A stretch of DNA of 61,763 bases from the NCBI GenBank assembly GCA_003543115.1, contig DPJH01000004.1, positions 1 through 61,763 of the forward strand, in the 5' to 3' direction. Positions 1-8,285 of this stretch are shown here, in pieces (the first letter of the stretch is position 1; every line of letters starts with the position of its first letter). The DNA is from Candidatus Moraniibacteriota bacterium (GTDB lineage: Bacteria; Patescibacteriota; Minisyncoccia; Moranbacterales; UBA2206). A program made the position numbers and the translations under genes. Under the pieces are notes generated by a model that did no database searches, was not told the DNA's origin, and saw only the letters and a list, made by a program, of their open reading frames with translations.

Positions 1-31
1 TCAGGAGTAATCAGTCATAAAATTCAAAAAT

Positions 32-447
32 ATGTCTATCTATGAAATGCCCAACGGCAACGCAGGCGGTTCAGCTGAGGGTGAAGAAAAAAGACTCGGG
101 TTGGAAAAGAAAAGAATGGCAGAAAGAAAAATCTCTTTGGCGAAAGAGCTGATTGAAAGAGGAGAGCGCCTAGCTTTTCCCGGCATCAATCCCGATAGCT
201 TGCGCGTCTAAAGGCTGATGAAGAGGAATTCCCTGGATTTGCCACTCCTATAGACGAATTGATGGAGAGATTCAAGCGAGAAGAAATGAAGGTGGTTTTT
301 GGAAATGACCATGAAAGCGGAAATGTTTTTCTTGTGCCGTTCGGCAGCGATGACATTGAAAATGACAGTATTTTTCCCAAGCACTTGCAAGTTAGCGATG
401 ATGTTGATGAAAGACTGAGAGAGTTAGTTTTGTTAGATAGAAATTAG
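32..447 (+). pseudogene. Conserved hypothetical protein, split by a frameshift
   Basis: Two reading frames together make one plausible protein of about 138 residues. The first runs from ATG 32 to a TAA at 209-211 and ends ...GINPDSLRV. The other frame is open from 199, reads LARLKADEEEFPGFATPIDE and continues to a TAG at 445-447. Joining them near 198-202 with one missing base gives a continuous acidic, helical protein with no gap or overlap. From memory, the ARLKAEEEEFPGF-type stretch is conserved in hypothetical proteins of Parcubacteria; function unknown. The join point is inferred. It could be real decay or a consensus error. No signal peptide, membrane segment or known domain is visible. 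Confidence 0.5.
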
Positions 448-635
448 GATACTTGTTAAAATAACAAATGCATAATTATTATATGCACCCTCTAAGACAC
501 TTGCTAGCTTGATAAGTTATTTTTGATCTGGCAAATGTAAAGTAGATCGTAGTAATGGTTGTCAGTGAGAAAAAACTTGCGAATTTTTATAATAGTGATA
601 TAATATCATTGAGTTTATAATAAAAATTCAAAATA

Positions 636-1376
636 ATGAACAGCTATAAAATTCTAGCTATTGATGAAACTGGAAAAGCTAGCTTGAAACATAAATCAAA
701 AAATTTTATATTGTCGGGAATAATTGTTCCGGAAAATTTTAAGCCTCGATTGAGCAAGGCTATGTTCAAACTAAAAGATAAACATTTTGAAGATGCTGAG
801 CTTGTATTTCATTGCCGGGATATGATTCGGAAGAAAGGGCCGTTTGCTTGCTTGCGAGAAAATGCAAAAAAAGAAATCCAATTTTGGTCAGAATTTATTG
901 CCATCTTAAATTCAGATAAGATTTCTCTTGCTTTTGTTATTGTGGATAAGGCCAAGGCTAAAAAATTAGGCTGGAATGAAATAGCTATATTAAGAAAAGC
1001 TTACAACAAGATTTTAGAAGAATTTGTGAAACAACATCTGGGCAAAAAGACTTGCGGAAAAATCATAGTTGAATCGGATCCGTCCCAGGATAAATATTTA
1101 ATAGAAGCGCATACGAGACTGTAAGGAATTGGAATTCCTTCTGTTGGAATCAATGGTTCAAATTATCGGGAAAAAATTACATCCCTTAGTTTAGTGAATA
1201 AATTGAATCTAGATGACGACATTCAGATAGCGGATAGCTTTGCCCTGATGGCAGATATGGTATATGAAATGAAGCTGGGCAAATTGAAGAAAATGACAGC
1301 TGTCGAGAGGATGATGGGAAGATTGATTGAGAGAAAGATGAAAAATAATTTGGGAATTTTTGAGGTATTGGCCTAA
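636..1376 (+). pseudogene. DUF3800 family protein interrupted by an in-frame TAA
   Basis: The N-terminal part (162 residues) starts YKILAIDETGKASLK, the DUF3800 pattern with an early Asp in an RNase H-like strand. It stops at TAA 1122-1124, but the same frame stays open for another 83 codons after the stop. That stretch contains GIGIPSVGINGSNY and a conserved-looking LDDDIQIADSFALMADMVYE segment with the acidic residues expected near the C-terminus, and ends at TAA 1374-1376. Because no frame change is needed, a single C-to-T change (CAA to TAA) explains the break. DUF3800 proteins are suspected nucleases often linked to mobile or defence loci; that role is not shown here. A TATAAT-like box lies near 598-603. 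Confidence 0.7.
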
Positions 1377-1500
1377 CAAAAAAGCCGGCCATGGCTATCC
1401 GCACATATACCGACTCCTTATATAGAGTATTACATGGATCAGTCAAAAATACAACAAAAAAACCGGCCATGGCTATCCGCACATATACCGATTTCTTATA
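1376..1500. repeat. Two direct copies of a ~46-bp repeat
   Basis: A block of about 46 bases occurs at 1376-1422 and again at 1454-1500, offset by 78 bases, with about 31 unrelated bases between. The shared core is CCGGCCATGGCTATCCGCAC followed by ATATACCGA; copies differ at one base before the core and in a few bases after it. The core contains the palindrome GGCCATGGC less its last pair. There are only two copies and no cas genes. Origin unknown. Confidence 0.75.
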
Positions 1501-1562
1501 TTCAAGTTTAGCATATTTTAGGAAAATGTCAAGTACGGCAATTAGTTTGGGTAAATTTTTTT

Positions 1563-2246
1563 ATGAAAGATGAAAATTATAATAGAGTTTTAGAATTTCA
1601 AGAAGACCTTGTAAGAGTGGTGGAAAATTTCAATGCTATTGAGGAAATTGAATATTCATTTACTAGGGATTTTTTAATTGAAAAATATCCAAATAATGTG
1701 CCCACATTTTTAAAAGAGTGTAGAACATTAAAAAATTTTACAAATAGACTTTTAAGCGTTGCATCAGGTAGTGGAAGCTGGCAAGAAAGAAGAAATTTTA
1801 TTTATAATGAGTTTAAAGATTTTTTAAATTTTTTAGAGTTTGGTGAAATCTCTAAATATGATGAAGCGAATATAAATGATGATAATATTAGTATTATTTT
1901 AAGGAAAGAAGTTTTTTCACATGTGAAAGATTTATTAAACAACGAACATTATTTTAATGCAGTCGAAGAATCATATAAAATAGTTAGGGAGAAATTGAGA
2001 GATATCACGGGCAAGGAGAAAGCCCATGAAGCTTTTGCAGAAATAAATTACAATAAAATTTTTGGGCATGATATTAAAAATGAAGCCGAAAAAGATTTTT
2101 TTGAAGGAGTGAAGTTTTTACATATGGCGATTCAGAAACTAAGAAATGAAAAAGCGCATACTCCAGCAAATAAAATTGATAAAAATTTAGCGATTCACTA
2201 TATTGTTTTAGCTAGCTTGGCATACGATTTAATCGATAGGCATTAG
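1563..2246 (+). CDS. TIGR02391 (Ymh) family protein
   Basis: 227 residues. The C-terminal ~110 residues match the TIGR02391/Hypoth_Ymh pattern: a helix with FNAVEESYKIVREKLRDITG, then an F-x-x-A-I-x-x-L-R-N-x-x-A-H motif (here FLHMAIQKLRNEKAHTP) and a final ALAS-like helix (YIVLASLAYDLIDR). The N-terminal half is helical and unassigned. Members are found scattered in bacteria, often near restriction or defence genes; biochemical function is unknown. The ATG at 1563 follows an AT-rich leader without a clear ribosome binding site. It sits between the two-copy repeat and a broken dehydrogenase gene, in an accessory setting. Confidence 0.7.
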   Translation: MKDENYNRVLEFQEDLVRVVENFNAIEEIEYSFTRDFLIEKYPNNVPTFLKECRTLKNFTNRLLSVASGSGSWQERRNFIYNEFKDFLNFLEFGEISKYDEANINDDNISIILRKEVFSHVKDLLNNEHYFNAVEESYKIVREKLRDITGKEKAHEAFAEINYNKIFGHDIKNEAEKDFFEGVKFLHMAIQKLRNEKAHTPANKIDKNLAIHYIVLASLAYDLIDRH

Positions 2247-2286
2247 TAGGATATTAGAAAATAAATAATTATCCACAATAAAAACC

Positions 2287-3233
2287 ATGAAAATTGCAAT
2301 ATTTTGCCAGAAGGCGGATTTTAATGAAGAGCAGCAGGATAAACTTCGCAGTTGGGAGAAGTTGTTTATGCGGATAGGTGCGGGGAGCAACCGATTGAGG
2401 ACTGGATAGGTTTAGCAAGTGGTGCGGACATCTTGGCTTTTGACCCTGATGCATTCGGCGGTTTTGAGAAAGCGCAGGATGGGAGATTGATCAAATTGAT
2501 GGACAGTTTGCCGAATTTGAAAGGTGTGGCTTTGGCCACCACTTCTTTCGGCTGGATAGATCTGGATTATTGCAGAAAAAGGAACATTGTCGTGACGAAT
2601 GTGCCTTTCTATTCCACTGAGTCGGTAGCAGAACATGCCACAGGACTGCTGATCAGCCTGGCTAAGAAAATTATTCTGACCGATAGGCGGACACAAAAGG
2701 GCAGTTATCGTTTGGATATGGGATTTGAACTGAAGGGGAAAACTTTGGGCGTCATTGGTCTCGGCCACATCGGAAGCCGGGTGGCGGAGTTGGGAAGCGC
2801 GATTGGAATGAGGGTGATCGCTTTCAACAGGACTGCCAAGCAAAAAGAAAACATTGAAATGAAATCATTGGATGCGGTGTTGGCTGAGGCGGATGCTATT
2901 TCCATCAACTTGGCAGATAGCCACGAAACCAAAAACTTTATTTCAGAAAAAGAAATTGCTAAGATGAAATCAGGAGTTATTGTTGTAAATTTGGCCTCCA
3001 GAGAAATCGTTGATGAAGAGGCAATGGCCAAAGCTCTTCAGTCCGAAAAAGTGTCTGCTTATGCTTTCGAAGGAGAAGATTTGGAAAACGGATCTCTGGC
3101 AAAAATTGAAACAGCTATCGGGCTCCAAGGATTCGGCTGGTACACAAAAGAAGCTTTGGAAAAAGCTATGGAGATCTGGACGAAAAATATTATCGCTCTA
3201 GCTAAAAATGATTCTTCTGATAGAGTGGATTAA
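2287..3233 (+). pseudogene. D-2-hydroxyacid dehydrogenase (NAD-binding), frameshifted near the N-terminus
   Basis: The main frame (TTG 2352 to TAA 3233) contains the Rossmann motif GVIGLGHIGSR, the SVAEHATGLLISLAKK helix and VIVVNLASREIVDEEAMAKA, typical of phosphoglycerate/2-hydroxyacid dehydrogenases. The normal N-terminus is in another frame: ATG 2287 reads MKIAIFCQKADFNEEQQDKL, and the main frame takes over at LGEVVYADRCG. Adding one T at 2352-2353 (AGTTGGG to AGTTTGGG) restores a single protein of about 315 residues. The usual catalytic His is not obvious: the C-terminus reads IGLQGFGWYTKEALEK where many members have TPHIAWYT, so activity is doubtful even if the frame is an artefact. Confidence 0.75.
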
Positions 3234-3274
3234 TAAAAAACGGAAGCTTCCTTAGAATCTTCTAAAATAATCTT

Positions 3275-3871
3275 ATGAAACTATTGCTTACTTCAACCGG
3301 TTTGAAAAATGATATAAAGGAATTTTTTGTCTCTTGTTTTGAGAATTTTGAAAATAAAAGAGCTTGCTTGGTTCACACAGTCAGGGAAGAAAGCGATTGG
3401 CAGTGGATGGAATCGTATGATCAAGAGTTGAAAAGCATAGGTTTGGCATATGACGCCATCAATATTTCGGTGGATAAAAATCTTGCCGGCTTGCCGGAAT
3501 ATGACATCTATTATGTCTGCGGAGGCAACACTTTCTATATTCTGGATCGGATGAGGAAAACTGGATTGGACAGGATTTTAATAGAGGCAGTAAGAAAAGG
3601 AAAGTTTTATATCGGTGTTAGTGCCGGAGCAATCATTGTTGGACCGGACATTGAGGCGGCGGGAATCGGTAATGCTGATATAAATGATGTGCATCTTTCA
3701 GATCTGACCGGACTCCGATTGACCGAGCACATCATCACTCCTCACTATTCCGTTGAAGAAGAAAAAGACGTGCAGGATTTCAGAGAAAAAAGAAAGGGCG
3801 AATCAGTGATTGCCCTGACTGATGATCAGGCGGTTTTTATAGAGAACGGAAAAATCACAAAAATAGGATAA
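3275..3871 (+). CDS. Peptidase S51 (PepE-like) paralog 1
   Basis: 198 residues. The S51 pattern is clear: YYVCGGNTFYILDRM, then YIGVSAGAIIVGPDI with the probable nucleophile Ser116 in the G-x-S-A-G-A elbow, and a late ALTDDQAVFIENG strand. Family members are cytoplasmic serine peptidases (alpha-aspartyl dipeptidase type) or related amidohydrolases; substrate here is unknown. The first 20 or so bases of the gene and its upstream AATAATCTT match paralog 3 at 7026, and its tail is nearly repeated at 7677-7748. It starts 41 bases after the broken dehydrogenase. Confidence 0.85.
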   Translation: MKLLLTSTGLKNDIKEFFVSCFENFENKRACLVHTVREESDWQWMESYDQELKSIGLAYDAINISVDKNLAGLPEYDIYYVCGGNTFYILDRMRKTGLDRILIEAVRKGKFYIGVSAGAIIVGPDIEAAGIGNADINDVHLSDLTGLRLTEHIITPHYSVEEEKDVQDFREKRKGESVIALTDDQAVFIENGKITKIG

Positions 3872-4018
3872 TGCGCGCCATTTTTCATTTTGAATTTAGT
3901 CAGGAGAAAATAAAAGGCGAGTCCTGCTAATTTTGAATTTTCCCTAGCTATTTTTTTATGAAAGATTGCTACATTCTGGATTTTTGCAGAAAGAGATGAT
4001 AATATCTAAATAATAAAT

Positions 4019-4555
4019 ATGGCTAAAATACTATTGATTTCCGGGAGTCCGAGAAAGGGCAATACAGATTTTGTGTTGACCAGCATTTTTGATAAGCTCG
4101 AAAACGATAAAGAGCTGATTTTGCTAAAGGATAAAAATATTAAACATTGCATCGGCTGCTTGAGCTGCCATGGAAAACCGAAATGCATCTTGAGTGATGA
4201 TATGACTGAAATAGGCGAGAAGATGCTTAGCGCGGATATCATAATTGTTGGAACCCCCAATTATTTTGATAATGTTTCCGGGCTGCTGAAAAATTTCATC
4301 GACAGGACACATCCTTATTACAAGTCCGAACTGCTGAAGGACAAGAAATTAATCTTGATTATGGTCGGCGGGGGCGAGATTGATGGCTCTCAGGAATTTT
4401 TGGATCATTGCACATATGGCTTCGTAAAATATCAGAAATTGAAACTAGAGGGATCATATTGTTTCCAAGCTCTCCATCAAAATGATCTGAAAAAAGACCC
4501 TGGCTCGCTTTTGAAAATAGACGAAATCGTTAAGAAAATTAAATCCTTAAAATAA
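4019..4555 (+). CDS. NAD(P)H-dependent FMN reductase / flavodoxin-like protein
   Basis: 178 residues with a flavodoxin-like fold: LLISGSPRKGNTDFVL is the phosphate-binding loop of the FMN reductase family, and IIIVGTPNYFDNVSGLLKNF is the second flavin-binding segment. HCIGCLSCHGKPKC places four Cys near residues 43-56, as in iron-sulfur flavoprotein-like relatives, though the spacing is not a full 4Fe-4S ligand set. Likely a soluble electron-transfer flavoprotein. It lies 13 bases before S51 paralog 2, so the two are probably cotranscribed. Electron donor and acceptor cannot be told from sequence. Confidence 0.8.
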   Translation: MAKILLISGSPRKGNTDFVLTSIFDKLENDKELILLKDKNIKHCIGCLSCHGKPKCILSDDMTEIGEKMLSADIIIVGTPNYFDNVSGLLKNFIDRTHPYYKSELLKDKKLILIMVGGGEIDGSQEFLDHCTYGFVKYQKLKLEGSYCFQALHQNDLKKDPGSLLKIDEIVKKIKSLK

Positions 4556-4567
4556 GAGACCTAAAAA

Positions 4568-5152
4568 ATGACAAAATATATTCTTCATGGTGGAGTGACA
4601 AGAGAAGAGAACAAGCTTAATCATGATTTTTTCTCGGAAATTGCCGGCAGTCTTGATGACGGGGACAGTTTGCTTTTGTGCTACTTTGCTCCTTCGATGA
4701 AGCGTGATTATCCGGAAAAAGAAAAGTTCGTAAACGGTGTTAAGCAGTTCGAAAGATATATGAATGGCAAGAAAGTGACGTATGTTTTTGCTGAAAGAGA
4801 GGATTTCATGCGGCAATTGAAAAAAGCTGAGGCCATATATGTCCATGGCGGAGACACGATCAAGCTCCTGGAAGATTTGAAAAAATATCCTGAATTTCCT
4901 GAGGAAATACGAAAGAAAAAGCTGGTGGTAGGAAGTTCGGCCGGAGCCTACGTTTTGGCAAAATATTTCATCAACTACTCGCATGAAAATGATGTTAAGC
5001 AAGGATTTGGCATATTGCCGATTAAAATATTCTGCCACTTCAAGGATGAACAAGGGGAGCTTTTAGAAGAAAAATTTAGAAAAGCAGATGAGGCGGGGGA
5101 ATTAGAAACTGTATTGCTCAGAGATTTTGAAATGAAGATTTTTGGAAAGTAA
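4568..5152 (+). CDS. Peptidase S51-like protein, paralog 2
   Basis: 194 residues. More divergent than the other two: the glycine-rich motif is YVHGGDTIKLLEDL and the elbow is VVGSSAGAYVLAKYF, with Ser124 as the likely nucleophile. The N-terminus MTKYILHGG replaces the MKLLLTS start of the other paralogs. Probably a soluble hydrolase or amidase of the S51 clan. It follows the flavin reductase by 12 bases and precedes the aminotransferase by 17, suggesting one operon from 4019 to 6351. Confidence 0.75.
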   Translation: MTKYILHGGVTREENKLNHDFFSEIAGSLDDGDSLLLCYFAPSMKRDYPEKEKFVNGVKQFERYMNGKKVTYVFAEREDFMRQLKKAEAIYVHGGDTIKLLEDLKKYPEFPEEIRKKKLVVGSSAGAYVLAKYFINYSHENDVKQGFGILPIKIFCHFKDEQGELLEEKFRKADEAGELETVLLRDFEMKIFGK

Positions 5153-5169
5153 ATTAATTTTTTTAAAAT

Positions 5170-6351
5170 ATGGATACTAAAGAAAAAGACAAAAAATATT
5201 TAGGCAGAGATATAGAGGCCGATCAATTGGAAATTGTCGGATCGGATGGCAGCCATCTTGTGGATGCCAAAGGGAAGAAGCATATTGATTTTCTGATGGG
5301 TTGGTGTGTGGGAAATATCGGCTGGGGAAATAATGAAGTTAGAAAAAGACTGAAAAAATTTACGGGTCCAGATTATGTCCTGCCTGGATATTTATACAAG
5401 CCTTGGGCTCAGCTGGCGGAAATGTTAGCCAAGATTACTCCAGGAAAATTAGAAAAAAGTTTTCGAGCAACTGGTGGAACAGAAGCGGTGGAAATCGCTA
5501 TGCAGGCGGCAATGATGCATACAAAGAGGCACAAATTTATCTCGATTGAGGGAAGTTATCATGGGCATTCTATCGGAGCAATGAGTATCGGGATGTCAGA
5601 ATTTCGGAAATGGTATAAAAATTTGCTTTTCCATTGCAATAAGATCGATACTCCGCTAGATGAAAAAGCTATCGTAAAAATAGAAAAGTTATTGGCGCAA
5701 AAAGACATTGCTGCCTTCATCGCCGAACCAATAGTTTGCAATCTCGGCATCGTGATGCCGGAGAGAAATTTTTGGCCAAAAGTGCAGAAACTTTGCAAAA
5801 AATATGGAACACTTTTTATTATGGATGAAGTAGCGACCGGATTCGGAAGAACGGGAAAAATGTTTGCGTCAGAGCACTATGACCTATCGCCGGATATTAT
5901 GTGTTTAGCCAAGGGCATAGCGGGCGGATATGGCGGATTGGGTGTTGCAATAATGACGAAAGAAGTCGCCAGGTCTATGGAATTTGATTTTAGTTTTTAT
6001 TCGACTTTTGGATGGCATCCGTTGGCAGTGGAGGCGGCGCTAGCTAATTTAGAATATTTGGATAAAAATAAGGAAAAAATTCTAAACAATGTTTTGAAGA
6101 TGGAAAAATATCTCCAAGAGCGTTTGAAAAAAATGATCTTCAAATATCCGGCAAAAATCAGGATCAAGGGATTGGCAATTGGAATTGAATTTGATGACGT
6201 GAAATATGCAGGAAAAATTGCAGAAAAATGCATGAAAAACGGATTGCTTGTGGCAACCCTCAATCGAAACATCATCACTCTTTTCCCAGCCTTGAACATC
6301 GACAAAAAAACAGCTAAAGCGGGGTTGGATATTTTGGAGAGATGTCTCTAG
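5170..6351 (+). CDS. Class III PLP-dependent aminotransferase
   Basis: 393 residues, normal length for the family. Visible features are the SFRATGGTEAVEIAMQAA phosphate-binding segment, GSYHGHSIGAMSIG, FIMDEVATGFGRTG with the Asp219-Glu220 pair, and the PLP lysine Lys248 in CLAKGIAGGYGGLG. This is the acetylornithine / 4-aminobutyrate / glutamate-semialdehyde class; the sequence does not decide the substrate. No amino-acid biosynthesis genes surround it, which fits the limited metabolism of these bacteria and leaves the pathway open. It is the last gene of a probable three-gene run. Confidence 0.85.
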   Translation: MDTKEKDKKYLGRDIEADQLEIVGSDGSHLVDAKGKKHIDFLMGWCVGNIGWGNNEVRKRLKKFTGPDYVLPGYLYKPWAQLAEMLAKITPGKLEKSFRATGGTEAVEIAMQAAMMHTKRHKFISIEGSYHGHSIGAMSIGMSEFRKWYKNLLFHCNKIDTPLDEKAIVKIEKLLAQKDIAAFIAEPIVCNLGIVMPERNFWPKVQKLCKKYGTLFIMDEVATGFGRTGKMFASEHYDLSPDIMCLAKGIAGGYGGLGVAIMTKEVARSMEFDFSFYSTFGWHPLAVEAALANLEYLDKNKEKILNNVLKMEKYLQERLKKMIFKYPAKIRIKGLAIGIEFDDVKYAGKIAEKCMKNGLLVATLNRNIITLFPALNIDKKTAKAGLDILERCL

Positions 6352-6415
6352 GTGTTTCTCCAGAGGAGAGGAATTATTTTATATAAATTAAATACTCAAA
6401 CTAAGAATTATTATT

Positions 6416-6922
6416 ATGAAATGGATCGCTATTAGCGGAGGTTGGAGAAATAATAATCGACAGACGGAAAGTGATGTCAGGCGAGAAGTGCAAGAAATTA
6501 TTTCTCGCGGAGACGGCATCGTGTCTGGTGGTGCATTGGGCGTGGACTATTTTGCTACGGATGAAGCTCTCAAGCGGGATGCGTCAGGGAAAAGCATCAG
6601 AATATTTTTGCCTGCAACACTGGAACTATATGCGGAACATTATCGAAAACGTGCTGGCGAGGGTGTCATCACTCAATCGCAAGCAGAAAGATTGATAGCG
6701 CAATTGGAAAAATTGAAGGCAATTAACGCGGAGTCGCTTCAGGAAAATAGGGGAAATTCAGTGATAGACAAAACTGCCTATTGGAAACGGATCGAAAAGA
6801 TAGTGGAGGCGGCGGATGAATTGGTAGCTTTCCACATCAATAAAAGCCCTGGAACGCAATATACGATTGATCAAGCTAATGCTAAAAAAATACCCGTTAG
6901 AATATTCGAATACATTTTATAG
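6416..6922 (+). CDS. SLOG-like Rossmann-fold protein (nucleotide-binding, LOG/DprA-like)
   Basis: 168 residues. WIAISGGWRNNN and GIVSGGALGVDYFATDEAL match the SLOG/DUF2493 pattern, where a GG-A-x-G-xD loop binds a nucleotide or nucleotide-derived ligand. The C-terminal part has WKRIEKIVEAADELVAFHIN followed by GTQYTIDQANAKKIPV, which fits the last strand and helix of that fold. Related proteins sense nucleotides in stress or defence systems or cleave cytokinin-type nucleotides; nothing here picks one. No effector gene is fused. Confidence 0.65.
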   Translation: MKWIAISGGWRNNNRQTESDVRREVQEIISRGDGIVSGGALGVDYFATDEALKRDASGKSIRIFLPATLELYAEHYRKRAGEGVITQSQAERLIAQLEKLKAINAESLQENRGNSVIDKTAYWKRIEKIVEAADELVAFHINKSPGTQYTIDQANAKKIPVRIFEYIL

Positions 6923-7025
6923 TAAGTTTAACATAATAAAAGAAACGTGGAATGAAAGCTTTTCCTGTTCAATTTTAAGGATTAAGAAAGATAGAATAAA
7001 TATATTAATTTTTAAAAATAATCTT

Positions 7026-7685
7026 ATGAAACTATTGCTTACTTCTGCTGGGCTATCAAACCAATCAATTTCCGACGCTCTTTTAGAAATGATCGGAAAA
7101 CCATTTTCTGAAACCACTTTGGCTTTTATTCCGACTGCGGCCAATGTTATGGAGGGGAACAAAGATTGGATGATAGATGATTTGGTTAACTGTAGAAAGG
7201 CGGGGTTTAAGTCAATTGATATTGTTGATATTTCAGCCTTGGAAAAAGAGGTGTGGCTACCACGCTTTGAGGCGGCAGATGTGCTTTTGTTTGAAGGCGG
7301 AGATACTTCATACCTTATGTATTGGTTCAAGAAATCAGGACTCAAAGAACTCTTGCCGGAGATGTTAAAAACAAAAATTTATATCGGAATCAGCGCCGGA
7401 AGTATAATTATGTGCAAGGGCTTGGATTCTGACATAGTTAATGAATTATATAATGAACCGGTTGCTCATCCAGAAGAAAATGAGGGGATGGGGTTTGTTA
7501 ATATTTTATTGAGGCCGCATTTGAATAATCCTGATTTCCCTAATATAAATTTAAAGCATGCGGAAGAACTTTCTAAAAAATCTCCAGAAACTTTCTATGT
7601 CATTGATGACAACACGGCTATCAAGGTTGTTGATGGAAAAATAGAAATAATTTCTGAGGGAGTTTGGAAGAAGTTTAATCAGTGA
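7026..7685 (+). CDS. Peptidase S51 (PepE-like) paralog 3
   Basis: 219 residues. I chose ATG 7026 although the frame is open from 6867, because MKLLLTSAGL matches the start of paralog 1 and the bases AATAATCTTATGAAACTATT are the same at both genes. Motifs: FEGGDTSYLMYWF, then YIGISAGSIIMCKGLDSD with probable nucleophile Ser123, and VIDDNTAIKVVDGK near the end. Closest in type to aspartyl dipeptidase-like S51 members. The stop codon and last two codons lie inside a stretch copied from a paralog tail (7677-7748), so the C-terminus was made by recombination. Confidence 0.85.
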   Translation: MKLLLTSAGLSNQSISDALLEMIGKPFSETTLAFIPTAANVMEGNKDWMIDDLVNCRKAGFKSIDIVDISALEKEVWLPRFEAADVLLFEGGDTSYLMYWFKKSGLKELLPEMLKTKIYIGISAGSIIMCKGLDSDIVNELYNEPVAHPEENEGMGFVNILLRPHLNNPDFPNINLKHAEELSKKSPETFYVIDDNTAIKVVDGKIEIISEGVWKKFNQ

Positions 7686-7748
7686 TTGCTCTGACTGATG
7701 ATCAGGCGGTTTTTTGGAGGACGGAAAGCTTATTAAGATAGGATTTTA
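7677..7748 (+). pseudogene. Remnant of an S51 peptidase 3' end
   Basis: About 70 bases closely match the end of paralog 1 (3803-3871): AATCAGTGATTGC, CTGACTGATGATCAGGCGG, then a degenerate tail that would read EDGKLIKIGF. It is out of frame with the gene before it and ends at TAA 7746-7748. It is a leftover 3' end from duplication or recombination between the S51 paralogs, or of a lost fourth copy. Confidence 0.75.
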
Positions 7749-7814
7749 AATTTTACGGGACAGAAATTTTTTAAACTTTGATATTATACGTAATTAGTAA
7801 TATTTTTTAAAATT

Positions 7815-8144
7815 ATGAAATTTAAACATACTGAAATAAATCTGAAAAAAGAGAATAAATATCCCAAGCTTGTGAGGGACAATATTCTGGAAGTAGTGAA
7901 AAATTTGACAGGAAAAGAGGTTAGGACCAGGATATTGGAAGATGATGGAGAATATTCAGATTTTTAATGAAGAAAGTCGAAGAAGAGGCTCATGAATTGG
8001 CTAATGCGGATAGCAAGGAACACGTGGCCGAAGAAGTCGCTGATGTTATGGAGCTGATAGGGGCGATATTGGATTTCAACGGACTTGATTGGGAGACAAT
8101 CGGCAAGATCCAAAAAGAGGATTCTTATGCTGGAAAAAGTCTGA
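7815..8144 (+). pseudogene. MazG-like / phosphoribosyl-ATP pyrophosphohydrolase-like protein, decayed
   Basis: ATG 7815 gives KYPKLVRDNILEVVKN, typical of the small MazG-type NTP pyrophosphohydrolases, and stops early after DGEYSDF at 7966. The frame starting at 7967 continues the family with KKVEEEAHELANADSKEHVA and EEVADVMELIGAILDFNG, which hold the Glu/Asp metal-binding helices. One missing T in a T-run near 7962-7966 explains the first break. A second lesion is near 8113: the expected KRGGF segment is missing, and the usual end RILMLEKV appears in a third frame, stopping at TGA 8142-8144. Two separate lesions favour true decay over one sequencing error. The last part is inferred from family memory. 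Confidence 0.6.
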
Positions 8145-8285
8145 TTTTTTTAAGAGCTTGGCAAATAGACATTTTTTGTTATTGTGATTTGAAAAAATCA
8201 CGCGGTTCTTTACAAACACAATAGAGAGTTAATGAGTTTCCGCGAGACGGAGCAAATAACAATCCAAAACAACAGGAGGACTGGC

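Noticed and set aside
1376..1500. Possible CRISPR mini-array
   Set aside because: Only two copies, repeat longer and less exact than usual, and no cas gene or leader nearby.
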